DNA of 12,938 nucleotides, taken from positions 1 through 12,938 of the forward strand of contig CAYUIV010000014.1 of the NCBI GenBank assembly GCA_964444925.1. The letters run 5' to 3'. This stretch comes from CAYUIV01 sp964444925. GTDB taxonomy: Bacteria > Pseudomonadota > Gammaproteobacteria > Diplorickettsiales > Diplorickettsiaceae. The position numbers were made by a program, and so were the translations under genes. A model generated the notes under the pieces. It ran no database searches. It was not told where the DNA came from and was given only the letters and a program-made list of their open reading frames with translations. Positions 1 to 6,682 of this stretch are shown one piece after another (within the stretch, counting starts at the first letter, position 1; each line of letters opens with the position of its first letter).

Positions 1-2
1 GG

Positions 3-1226
3 ACAGAATATGTTTATCGTCGTGATGATATTATTGGCTTAGATAGTGCAATTCTTTCTCATCCATTGACTTTCCATTATTCGGGACATGATTCGACATT
101 TTCAGACTCATTTATTGATTGCCTGCAATGTCAACATCGCTTTCGTACAGATCATTTAACACAACAACGTTGCGAACATTGTGGAGGGACTGCTTTTACA
201 GAGCCAAAATCGTTTAATTTAATGCTTAAAACGACGCTAGGTACAAAAGATCAAGCATATCTACGTCCCGAAACTGCACAGGGCATTTTTACTAATTTTA
301 AAAATATTAGTGAGACATCATCAAAGTCTTTGCCTTTTGGTATTGCACAAATCGGTAAAGCCTTTCGCAATGAGATTACGCCCCGCCATTTTATTTTTCG
401 TATTCGAGAATTTGAGCAAATGGAAATTGAGTTTTTTGTTCGTCCTCGTGAAGAAAAGCAGTGGTATGCACAATGGATTCAATGGCGTTACCATTGGTGG
501 TTACGTCAAGGCTTATCTAAAGAAAAATTACGTCTTGTAGAACAAAAAGAAGAAGAATTGGCCCATTATGCAAAAGCCACAACAGATATTCAGTACCAAT
601 TTCCGCATGGTTTTGAAGAATTAGAAGGCATTGCCAGTCGCACAGACTATGATTTAGGTTCGCACTCGAAAAACCAAAAAGATCTCAATTTGCATGCAAA
701 GGTTCAAAAAAATAATCATGCGACTCAAAAACTCGCTTTTTTTGATTCAAAAAATTGTACATGGCAAGTCCCTTTTGTAATTGAACCTTCTGCAGGGGTT
801 GATCGCGGAGTATTTGCGATTTTAACAGATGCTTACCACCAAGAGACAGTCAATGACGTCACACGGATTGTCCTTAAATTAAAACCGCATCTTGCTCCAG
901 TAAAAGTAGCAGTGATTCCTTTGGTACGTAACAATACACCTCTTATAGAGATGGCAAAGCAACTTATTAAATGTATTCGAGCTTTAAATATTGGTATAAT
1001 CGCATTTGAAAATTCAGGGAATATTGGAAAGAATTATAGAAAACATGATGAGATTGGTACACCTTTTTGTGTTACTGTTGACTTTGATAGTCTTTCTCCT
1101 ACGCATCAACGTTTTGAAGATACGACTGTCACTTTAAGGGAGCGTGATTCTATGCAACAAGAGCGTTTGACCATCCAAACGCTTTTGACACAACTACAAA
1201 AGTATTTTGAGCTGCCGTTTTCTTAA
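3..1226 (+). CDS. glyS: Glycyl-tRNA synthetase, single-chain (alpha2) type, 5'-truncated by window edge
   Basis: Class II aminoacyl-tRNA synthetase that attaches glycine to tRNA-Gly in the cytoplasm. The frame is open from base 3 with no start, so the N-terminus lies outside the window; about 407 codons are visible. Order of signatures: YVYRRDDIIGLDSAI at the left edge; two CxxC pairs (CLQC, CEHC) typical of a zinc-binding insert; RPETAQGIF; the motif 2 region GKAFRNEITPRHFIFR followed by EFEQMEIEFF; motif 3 as EPSAGVDRG; then the anticodon-binding domain (APVKVAVIPL, GIGTPF-like DEIGTPFCVTVD, TVTLRERDSM). This is the homodimeric family, not the alpha2beta2 GlyQ/GlyS enzyme. The C-terminus looks complete and ends in TAA. 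The TTG at 66 is not the start, since homology continues upstream of it. The family call is firm; the symbol is the one usually given to this type, and glyQS is the alternative in other gammaproteobacteria. Confidence 0.95.
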   Translation, partial: TEYVYRRDDIIGLDSAILSHPLTFHYSGHDSTFSDSFIDCLQCQHRFRTDHLTQQRCEHCGGTAFTEPKSFNLMLKTTLGTKDQAYLRPETAQGIFTNFKNISETSSKSLPFGIAQIGKAFRNEITPRHFIFRIREFEQMEIEFFVRPREEKQWYAQWIQWRYHWWLRQGLSKEKLRLVEQKEEELAHYAKATTDIQYQFPHGFEELEGIASRTDYDLGSHSKNQKDLNLHAKVQKNNHATQKLAFFDSKNCTWQVPFVIEPSAGVDRGVFAILTDAYHQETVNDVTRIVLKLKPHLAPVKVAVIPLVRNNTPLIEMAKQLIKCIRALNIGIIAFENSGNIGKNYRKHDEIGTPFCVTVDFDSLSPTHQRFEDTTVTLRERDSMQQERLTIQTLLTQLQKYFELPFS

Positions 1227-1368
1227 CCGTACCGTTTTTCATTATAAAGCAAAGTGTACGAATGAATGTTACCACAGCCAGAAGGAAAATGGTTCTATCT
1301 TTACTTATTTGAATGGTCGAAGAACCTCTAGTGAATTAAGTATAAGTTTGATAGAATAGTAACTAGAA

Positions 1369-1398
1369 TTCAAGGTGAATTATTTCTTTAACCTTGAA
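1369..1398 (+). terminator. Possible weak terminator hairpin after glyS
   Basis: Perfect 8-bp arms TTCAAGGT (1369-1376) and ACCTTGAA (1391-1398) enclose a 14-nt AT-rich loop and are followed by ATTTTTAC. The T-run is short and the hairpin lies about 140 nt after the glyS stop, so termination is a guess; it could equally be a regulatory structure. Confidence 0.3.
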
Positions 1399-1495
1399 AT
1401 TTTTACTAATCTTCAAGCAAATCATAACGCTTCTTTATCGCCTCACTTACAAAGCATGTATGCAACACACTGCAGAGAATCAAAAAATGTAAGCA

Positions 1496-1510
1496 TTACT
1501 TTCAAAGTAA
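1496..1510. promoter_or_regulatory. Short inverted repeat TTACTTT-C-AAAGTAA
   Basis: Seven-base arms around one central base, 12 bp before the longer palindrome at 1523-1542. The one-base centre cannot form a hairpin loop, so if functional it is more likely a protein-binding dyad. In AT-rich DNA a 7-bp dyad can arise by chance. Confidence 0.25.
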
Positions 1511-1522
1511 AACATCTAATGG

Positions 1523-1542
1523 CTTGTTGATATATCAACAAG
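1523..1542. promoter_or_regulatory. Perfect 20-bp palindrome, candidate operator
   Basis: CTTGTTGATATATCAACAAG equals its own reverse complement over all 20 bases. It lies 134 bp upstream of the GTG of the 559-residue gene and is not followed by a T-run, so an operator for a dimeric regulator fits better than a terminator. The 20-bp length resembles LuxR-type boxes in size only. Nothing in the sequence identifies the binding protein. Confidence 0.4.
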
Positions 1543-1676
1543 TATTACAGGTTTCATACATTTTTTACTGTTTAATTCGTATTTTAAAGCAGTTCGTGTT
1601 TCACCCAAATCGTTTTTTCACTATTTTACTTTAAAATCCTTTTTTTATTTTTTGATTCAAAAGAGGTTTTTAATAC

Positions 1677-3356
1677 GTGCTAGTATCTCAAAGGAATAAT
1701 GCAGTAGATGTACCAGAACGAGGAGCTTTTTATAGAAACTTTATTGTTTATATTCAGCACGGCGATGAAAAGATACGCCTTAACAGTCACCCCGCAATCT
1801 TTTTAGAGATCGTACACAGCGATCCAAAAAAAGATCCACAAACGATAATAAGACTCACCAGCGAAAAACTAGGTATCACTGAAGATGCTATTCATAAAGC
1901 TTTTCAACCTAAATCTAAGATTTATCAACTAGCATGTGAGCTTGGGTTACATGATGCAAATCGAAAAATAAGCCTAACACGTCAATACCATTTTCATGAA
2001 ATTTATGATTTTCTCGACAAATTGACTATTTATATTCGTTCAGAAAAAGCGAATAAATACACCGCAATTTCTCATTCACAATTTTCTTTTTTAAGCACTC
2101 AATTTTTTAACTTGAAAAGTAATGCCATGTTTCAAGAGCAGTTGGAAAGGTTGCTATCAGCATCACAATATTTTCTACACTGGTTCAAAACTTATACTGA
2201 TTTAGAAGAATTAAAAAACACACAGCAATCATTGTGTATCAATCAACTACATTTTGTTGTAGAAGCCATTATAGTGGATTATTGGGATCCTAAGCGGGAT
2301 CATCCGTTTGTGCGTCATGAAAAACTAGAAGCTATTACCTCACTTTTCTCGAGGACAGAACTGGCGCGTTTAACATTACTACCGCCTGACTTAGATAAAG
2401 AACAAGTCAAAACGCTTCTTAAAACAACAGAGAATGTAGAAAATATCAACATTTTTCTGAACTTATCAGATCAGCACAATCTAGTACACAAGAGAATAGG
2501 TTTTGTAGATTTGCTTTGTTTGATTAAAAAAATTGTAATGTATCATAACCATAATACGCTACCACGAGAAGATGGTCTTAAAAATTTATTATTGTCTGTA
2601 TTGAGAAAGGTTGATACGACTAAAGATCAGTTTTTTAAACAATTTTATACCTATTGGTTTTTTTCTGTATTTGAAAGAGACGAAATAGTAAAAAAAGAAC
2701 ATACCCTAATTGTTGACTATTTGGAAGAAGACAAACCTCTTCCTGAAACCTTTTATAAAAAAGAAATAGAATATTCTTTGGCAGGTTTAAGAACCTCTTG
2801 TCTATTATTGGGAGAACATTTTGTTTTTTTACTTGAACAAATGAAATATGATGCTTGGTTTTTGTATGATCTAGAAGATTTGAAAAACAAAGTCTATCGA
2901 TTTTTATTGAGAGCTCACTTGACGAATGCACTTAGACAAAAAGTCGTTGTTTTCATTTCAAAAAATGAGGGAATTAAACAATGTGGAAGTCTTGTGGGTA
3001 TATATCAAGCATTACTTTTATGTGATAACATGCCGGACAAAGAAATACAAAACTTTCTATGCTGTTCCCAAAAAATTTTTCACGTGATCAGTAAAAATAG
3101 AGAAAAATATAACGTAGTTAAAATTAACTATACTACCACCAACTCAAAAGAAAAGATCTATACAATCTCTTTAAACATTTTGTATGATTTAATTAATTCT
3201 ATCTCTGATGTATGTGATAATTCTTCTCTAAAAAGTCCACATGAAAGTCTGTCTGATTTCTATACATATTGGGATCAAATAGTTAAAGAAAAGTTAAGTC
3301 AGTACAATGAGCAAATCTCTCAAGTACTAACTACATCAAGGAAATACGGTAGATGA
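1677..3356 (+). CDS. Hypothetical protein, 559 aa, no recognised family
   Basis: I do not recognise this protein. The start is a GTG preceded by AAGAGG about 10 nt upstream, one of the clearer Shine-Dalgarno sequences here; the next in-frame methionine (around residue 150) is far too late. The chain is rich in Lys, Leu, Phe, Tyr and Asn, looks largely alpha-helical, and has no evident signal peptide or transmembrane segment, so it is probably cytoplasmic or exported without a cleaved signal. The five-residue string FYTYW occurs twice (residues 323-327 and 528-532), each followed by an IVK element, which may mark a degenerate internal repeat. It stands alone, between the palindrome-rich gap and the convergent ChaB gene. 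A secreted effector is one possibility given the ankyrin gene nearby, but that is only inferred from context. That it is a real gene is well supported by length; function is unknown. Confidence 0.8.
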   Translation: MLVSQRNNAVDVPERGAFYRNFIVYIQHGDEKIRLNSHPAIFLEIVHSDPKKDPQTIIRLTSEKLGITEDAIHKAFQPKSKIYQLACELGLHDANRKISLTRQYHFHEIYDFLDKLTIYIRSEKANKYTAISHSQFSFLSTQFFNLKSNAMFQEQLERLLSASQYFLHWFKTYTDLEELKNTQQSLCINQLHFVVEAIIVDYWDPKRDHPFVRHEKLEAITSLFSRTELARLTLLPPDLDKEQVKTLLKTTENVENINIFLNLSDQHNLVHKRIGFVDLLCLIKKIVMYHNHNTLPREDGLKNLLLSVLRKVDTTKDQFFKQFYTYWFFSVFERDEIVKKEHTLIVDYLEEDKPLPETFYKKEIEYSLAGLRTSCLLLGEHFVFLLEQMKYDAWFLYDLEDLKNKVYRFLLRAHLTNALRQKVVVFISKNEGIKQCGSLVGIYQALLLCDNMPDKEIQNFLCCSQKIFHVISKNREKYNVVKINYTTTNSKEKIYTISLNILYDLINSISDVCDNSSLKSPHESLSDFYTYWDQIVKEKLSQYNEQISQVLTTSRKYGR

Positions 3357-3396
3357 ATATTATTGCTTCATCTTCTAAACATTAGCTAAATTAATG

Positions 3397-3521
3397 TACA
3401 AAATACGTGATGCGGTTTTTACACGTTTTTCCATAGCAAAGTGCTATTAAAATAGCAAATCTTCTGTTACTTTACTTAAAAAAGTGTAAGATACATTGCA
3501 TCGATTTCATACAAAATACGT
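3397..3521. repeat. 12-bp direct repeat pair TACAAAATACGT
   Basis: TACAAAATACGT occurs at 3397-3408 and again at 3510-3521, between the convergent 559-residue and ChaB genes. The two copies bracket about 100 bp that contain no gene. They could be remnants of a small insertion or chance in AT-rich DNA; no transposase or terminal inverted repeats accompany them. Confidence 0.25.
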
Positions 3522-3523
3522 CT

Positions 3524-3550
3524 CTATTTTGCAGGCCATGTGCAAAATAG
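3524..3550. terminator. Strong hairpin between convergent genes, possible bidirectional terminator
   Basis: Perfect 10-bp arms CTATTTTGCA (3524-3533) and TGCAAAATAG (3541-3550) enclose a 7-nt loop GGCCATG. It lies between two genes that point at each other (stops at 3356 and 3646), where a shared terminator is expected. Neither side carries a long T-run, so the stem is certain but the terminator role is inferred. A smaller hairpin (6-bp arms ATAGCA/TGCTAT, 3433-3447) lies upstream of it. Confidence 0.4.
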
Positions 3551-3645
3551 CTACTTTATCCAATTTTCAAGCGCATATCTAAAAAAGAATTATAGATGTT
3601 GACAATTTTAAAAAAATTACTCATGCTACTGCTGCATTGCTTGTT

Positions 3646-3891
3646 TCAATCAGTATGTTGTTTTTTGGCTTCCCAATCTCCTGTTTCTGAATTTTTATGA
3701 TATCTATCTTTGACAGCTGTCCAAGCAATTTTATGTGAGACGGTTTCACGTGATTGTGTATTGGTCACATTTTCTTCTGCTTGATATTGATCCCATGCGC
3801 GATTAAACGCAGCAAGATAAATTTCTTGAGCATGTTTGGGTAGTACATTTCGAACAGTTGAAGGCAGTTCTTCGATTTTTTGGTAAGGCAT
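3646..3891 (-). CDS. chaB: ChaB-family protein
   Basis: Small soluble protein of about 81 residues matching the ChaB family: MPYQKIEELPSTVRNVLP, then HAQEIYLAAFNRAWDQY, then ETVSHKIAWTAVKDRY. E. coli ChaB is a similar-sized protein described as a putative regulator of the ChaA cation/proton antiporter, but the biochemical role of the family is poorly defined. I chose the ATG at 3891 because ChaB proteins begin MPY; the frame can be extended by eight codons to a TTG at 3915, which is less likely. GAGA lies about 8 nt before the ATG. No chaA or other transporter is visible, so the link to cation transport is by family name only. It converges with the 559-residue gene. The family call is confident; the function is not. 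Confidence 0.88.
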   Translation of the reverse strand: MPYQKIEELPSTVRNVLPKHAQEIYLAAFNRAWDQYQAEENVTNTQSRETVSHKIAWTAVKDRYHKNSETGDWEAKKQHTD

Positions 3892-4456
3892 AAGAAAATC
3901 TCTGGTTATAATCAATCAATAGGAAATAAAAACAATTCTTAGAAATAATCTCCTGTGAAACTAGGATGCCTTTGATATTAACATTTTACCTCGCAGTATT
4001 TCAAAAATTTTTTACCATCAAACCTTTTTGTAGTTTGCTAGTGTGCAGTAGAAGCGATCAGTACCTATTTTTGATCGATTATTATGTTGTTAAATGGATC
4101 ATGTTATTCTGTTCTTGATACAAGCAAAAGCAATATCTCATAACAAGCAGAACGCTTACGAGAGAAGAATGAATCAATGGTGTTCCTTTAAAGGTCGGTA
4201 ACACTTTATTCATCAAAAGCATTGTTAAAATTATAAAAAATAAAGTGTCAAGTACTTTATCATTTTTTACAAATAATCTTATTTTTTGACTACCCATTTT
4301 TTATTCTTGTTTTCTCTATTCTTTGAAAGAATATTGATTGAATGTACACGAAATAAACCCTCAATTATAGGAAAAGTAATCGACTTGTTTCAATAATGAA
4401 AGTAAGTACGATTTTTAGATCGTTCACACGCTCGCAAAAATTTTATGCACATGAAT
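3892..4456. other. 565-bp gap upstream of chaB and downstream of the ankyrin gene
   Basis: Both flanking genes are on the minus strand, so this stretch should hold the end of the ankyrin transcript and the chaB promoter. On the minus strand an open frame of 71 codons (4082-4297) starts with ATG and encodes two hydrophobic stretches, but it has no clear ribosome binding site or recognisable family, and I do not call it a gene. A small dyad ACGAT/ATCGT (about 4409-4424) lies some 35 nt past the ankyrin stop without a T-run. No RNA gene or mobile element is evident. Confidence 0.45.
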
Positions 4457-5668
4457 TTATTGTTTAAGTAAGCGTTGTATTGCCTTTTTTGTTACTGTGT
4501 CAACTGTGTTGTTGTCATCGAAAAGTGTATCGATCTTTGAGAACATATGCATGATACCCTTGGACTCGGCTGCATCGGGAAGAGTCGATGCAGGAAAGTA
4601 GGAGAGCAATGAATAAAATAGAATACGTTGATGTATCTCATTAGGAACACTCATCTTTTCTAAAGGATTGGTTTTTTGAAGTACAAAAAGGAGAAGACCC
4701 AATGCGCTGCTGTGAAGAAGTACTTTTCTCTTCAATCCATTGGATAGCTGGGGATGTTCTAAAATTGAATGTACGGCCATTTTTCCCTTAGGGTTGGCAA
4801 GGTAGGGATTCGCGTGACGCGATAAAAATACAGTGAGTATTTCTTCTGTGATTGGGATTTTACGACGTTGACAGCAGCATAAATATTGTAGCAAGGGCGT
4901 ATTACCTTCTTGGTTTTGCTCATCCACTTTCAGCTTTTGTAACAGTAACTGTACGTTTTTCCGTGTTATCTGACGTATAGGCGCTAATTCTTCTTCAACG
5001 TTTGTTTGAGTTAGTATTTCCTCATTAAAAAGGAGAGGGTTTCTATCTAAAAGAATAGCAGTATCCAATGCTGTTTGTTTAAAAACATCTTGAATATTAC
5101 TATTGGCTCCTTTATCCAAAAACAATGTAATAATTTCTGGCGATACGTTTCTTCCAATGGCGAGGTGCAGCGCTGTTTCTCCAGCGATATCGTCTTTGTG
5201 GTTAACATCGGCACCTTGAGCTAACAGCCATGCAATGATGTCTTGCGGTACGTCTCTTCTAATCGCGGTGTGCAGCGCTGTGTATCCAATGTGATCTTGG
5301 AGATTAACATCGGCGCCCTGATCCAATAGCCGCGCAATGATTTCTTGCGGTACGTCTCTTCTAATCGCAAGGTGCAGCGCTGTTTCTCCACAGTTATCTT
5401 GGTTAACATCGGCGCCCTGATCCAATAGCCGTGCAATAATTTCTGGCGATACGTTTCTTTTAATCGCGGTGTGCAGCGCTGTGTCTCCACAATTATCTTG
5501 GAGATTAACATCGGCTCCTTGAGCCAACAGCCGTGCAATGATTTCTTGCGGTGCTTTTTGCTCAATAGCGAGGTGTAGCGCTGTTTGTCCTAAGCGACCC
5601 CGAGCGTTAACATCGGTTCCTCGAACTGACAGCAACGTATTGATCACTGAATCGTTGAATATTTTCAT
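4457..5668 (-). CDS. Ankyrin-repeat protein, 403 aa, candidate host-interaction protein
   Basis: Residues 24-193 hold five clear ankyrin repeats, each with the TALHxAI and LLxQGADVN signatures and spaced 33-35 residues. A sixth weaker unit follows (about 194-225), and a degenerate one lies at about 253-290 (EGNTPLLQYL then FLSRHANPYL). Ankyrin repeats bind proteins; in intracellular bacteria such proteins are often secreted effectors, but no secretion signal is visible here. Residues 340-359 (SVPNEIHQRILFYSLLSYFP) loosely resemble an F-box-like tail. There is no signal peptide or transmembrane segment. The ATG at 5668 has no obvious Shine-Dalgarno sequence. The repeat section is visibly richer in G and C than the genes around it, which suggests acquisition or repeat-driven composition. 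Divergent from lipB, with a 189-bp shared upstream region. The domain call is certain; the role as effector is inference. Confidence 0.9.
   Translation of the reverse strand: MKIFNDSVINTLLSVRGTDVNARGRLGQTALHLAIEQKAPQEIIARLLAQGADVNLQDNCGDTALHTAIKRNVSPEIIARLLDQGADVNQDNCGETALHLAIRRDVPQEIIARLLDQGADVNLQDHIGYTALHTAIRRDVPQDIIAWLLAQGADVNHKDDIAGETALHLAIGRNVSPEIITLFLDKGANSNIQDVFKQTALDTAILLDRNPLLFNEEILTQTNVEEELAPIRQITRKNVQLLLQKLKVDEQNQEGNTPLLQYLCCCQRRKIPITEEILTVFLSRHANPYLANPKGKMAVHSILEHPQLSNGLKRKVLLHSSALGLLLFVLQKTNPLEKMSVPNEIHQRILFYSLLSYFPASTLPDAAESKGIMHMFSKIDTLFDDNNTVDTVTKKAIQRLLKQ
5090..5599 (-). repeat. Tandem DNA repeats encoding the ankyrin units
   Basis: Five consecutive units of 102, 99, 102, 102 and 105 bp. 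Identity at the DNA level is high in places: a 29-bp string begins at 5304 and recurs at 5403, and a stretch of about 26 bp near 5242 recurs 102 bp later. Units 1, 3 and 5 read LHLAI while 2 and 4 read LHTAI, which suggests duplication of two-unit blocks. Unit 2 lacks one codon in the loop (VNQDN against VNLQDN) and unit 5 begins with an extra one. Confidence 0.85.
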
Positions 5669-5682
5669 TTGTAAATTACAAA
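5668..5682. promoter_or_regulatory. Inverted repeat TTTGTAA-A-TTACAAA at the ankyrin start codon
   Basis: Seven-base arms around one central base, abutting and including the first base of the ankyrin ATG on the minus strand, where a Shine-Dalgarno sequence would normally sit. A protein bound here would block translation or transcription of the gene. It may also be chance in AT-rich DNA. Confidence 0.25.
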
Positions 5683-5857
5683 AATACTCATTATGAATTG
5701 TTTTACTATTTTGTGTTTATAAAATAATTAGACTAATCTTACCAATATATCGTTACAAAAGCTATCAAGGCTTCATTCGTATTTTTTACAAAACTCAAAA
5801 TCGTTTTCACTACTTTCAAAACAAAACTAAATCTTATTTGTTGACCGATTACCACTC

Positions 5858-6499
5858 ATGATCACTGACAATTTCACCTCTTTTCCTTTTCAAGTGCATT
5901 ATTTAGGACGTTGTGAATATTTATGCATTTTAGAGGCCATGCAAGCCTTTACAAAGAATCGAGAGGTACAAACAAAAGATCAAATTTGGATTGCTGAGCA
6001 TTATCCTGTGTATACGCTGGGACAAAATGCAAATATTCAAGATATTGTTCGATCCACATCTATTCCTATCGTACAAAGTGATCGAGGAGGCAAAATCACC
6101 TATCATGGCTTAGGACAGCTTGTGATTTACACATTATTGGATTTAAAACGGCTGCACTATCATCTTCGAGAGGTCGTCACGCAGTTAGAAAAGACGATCA
6201 TTAAAGTTTTATTGCATTATGGCATCCAAGCTTATGCAAAAAAAACAGCACCCGGTGTTTACATTCAAGGACAAAAAATTGCTTTTTTAGGGTTGCGTAT
6301 CAAAAAACATTGTTCTTACCACGGTATCGCACTTAATGTTGATATGGATTTAAGCCCTTTTCGAGCTATTCATCCTTGTGGTGATCAGACACTTAAAATC
6401 ACCCAACTACGTGCGTGGACAACCTTGCCGACTTTATCTTTGAACGTTATTAGCCAAAAATTTTTACAGTATTGGTCAGAACAATCGCCGTATCTTTAA
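5858..6499 (+). CDS. lipB: Octanoyl-[acyl-carrier-protein]:protein N-octanoyltransferase LipB
   Basis: Transfers octanoyl groups from acyl carrier protein to the lipoyl domains of 2-oxoacid dehydrogenases and the glycine cleavage H protein; LipA then inserts sulfur. The 213 residues match the usual LipB length. Signatures: EHYPVYTLGQNA (47-58), SDRGGKITYHGLGQ (74-87), APGVYIQGQKIAFLGLRI (131-148), CSYHGIALNVDMDLSPF (152-168) and IHPCG (171-175). The catalytic pair would be Lys140 and Cys174. Two substitutions are unusual: the common YHGPGQ reads YHGLGQ, and the residue two after the catalytic Lys (Ser in KICSLG of E. coli) is occupied as Ala-Phe. No lipA follows, unlike many proteobacteria. 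The ATG at 5858 gives the normal N-terminus but has no clear ribosome binding site. A likely terminator follows. Confidence 0.95.
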   Translation: MITDNFTSFPFQVHYLGRCEYLCILEAMQAFTKNREVQTKDQIWIAEHYPVYTLGQNANIQDIVRSTSIPIVQSDRGGKITYHGLGQLVIYTLLDLKRLHYHLREVVTQLEKTIIKVLLHYGIQAYAKKTAPGVYIQGQKIAFLGLRIKKHCSYHGIALNVDMDLSPFRAIHPCGDQTLKITQLRAWTTLPTLSLNVISQKFLQYWSEQSPYL

Positions 6500-6503
6500 T
6501 CAT

Positions 6504-6549
6504 AGTCATTCTTATATATTTTAGGGACTAAAATGACTCAATTTTTTTT
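6504..6549 (+). terminator. Rho-independent terminator of lipB
   Basis: Starts 5 nt after the lipB stop. Inner stem TTTTAG (6519-6524)/CTAAAA (6528-6533) with loop GGA, outer stem AGTCA (6504-6508)/TGACT (6534-6538) with an AT-rich bulge on the 5' side, then a run of eight T at 6542-6549. The stem is AT-rich, so it would be weak by itself, but position and T-run fit a terminator. Confidence 0.6.
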
Positions 6550-6580
6550 ATTATCAACACGTTAATCCGTATCTTCTAAA

Positions 6581-6601
6581 GACATCGTTGCCAAGGATGT
6601 C
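6581..6601. promoter_or_regulatory. 21-bp imperfect dyad upstream of the LuxR-type regulator gene
   Basis: GACATC (6581-6586) pairs with GATGTC (6596-6601), and inside them TTG pairs with CAA around a central C; nine of ten base pairs match. It is 81 bp before the ATG of the PAS/LuxR gene. Such dyads suit the dimeric LuxR-type DNA-binding domain, so self-regulation is a reasonable guess. No binding site is proven by sequence alone. Confidence 0.35.
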
Positions 6602-6682
6602 CTAAAAAATCTTCTTTGATCAATCTTGCCATTTTTTAGAGAACACTTCATTCTGGATTTAGAAATAAACTTTAATTGTACT

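Larger units (their letters stand above)
1227..1676. other. 450-bp non-coding gap with several inverted repeats
   Basis: This stretch separates glyS from the next gene on the same strand. I found no convincing gene: short frames such as an ATG at 1266 reading about 21 codons lack support, and no tRNA fold is apparent. It is very AT-rich and holds at least three inverted repeats (1369-1398, 1496-1510, 1523-1542), listed separately. It probably contains the end of the glyS transcript and the promoter and control region of the 559-residue gene. Decayed coding sequence cannot be excluded. Confidence 0.5.

Noticed and set aside
310..540. 76-codon frame inside glyS
   Set aside because: Overlaps the well-supported GlyRS motif region in another frame and has no family resemblance.
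1227..1676. Possible tRNA or decayed transposase in the gap after glyS
   Set aside because: No cloverleaf or TTCGA-type T-loop was found, and the short frames do not resemble a transposase.
2635..2931. 98-codon minus-strand frame in the 559-aa gene
   Set aside because: Antisense to a much longer frame with its own start signal; low complexity and no family match.
4082..4297. 71-codon minus-strand frame with two hydrophobic stretches
   Set aside because: No clear ribosome binding site and no recognisable family; hydrophobic runs are common by chance in AT-rich DNA. A small membrane protein remains possible.
5221..5565. 114-codon repetitive frame within the ankyrin gene
   Set aside because: Its repeats only mirror the DNA repeats of the ankyrin units in a second frame.
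6626..6682. TTG start extending the PAS/LuxR protein by 19 residues
   Set aside because: No ribosome binding site, and the extension is not needed for either domain; the ATG at 6683 is simpler.
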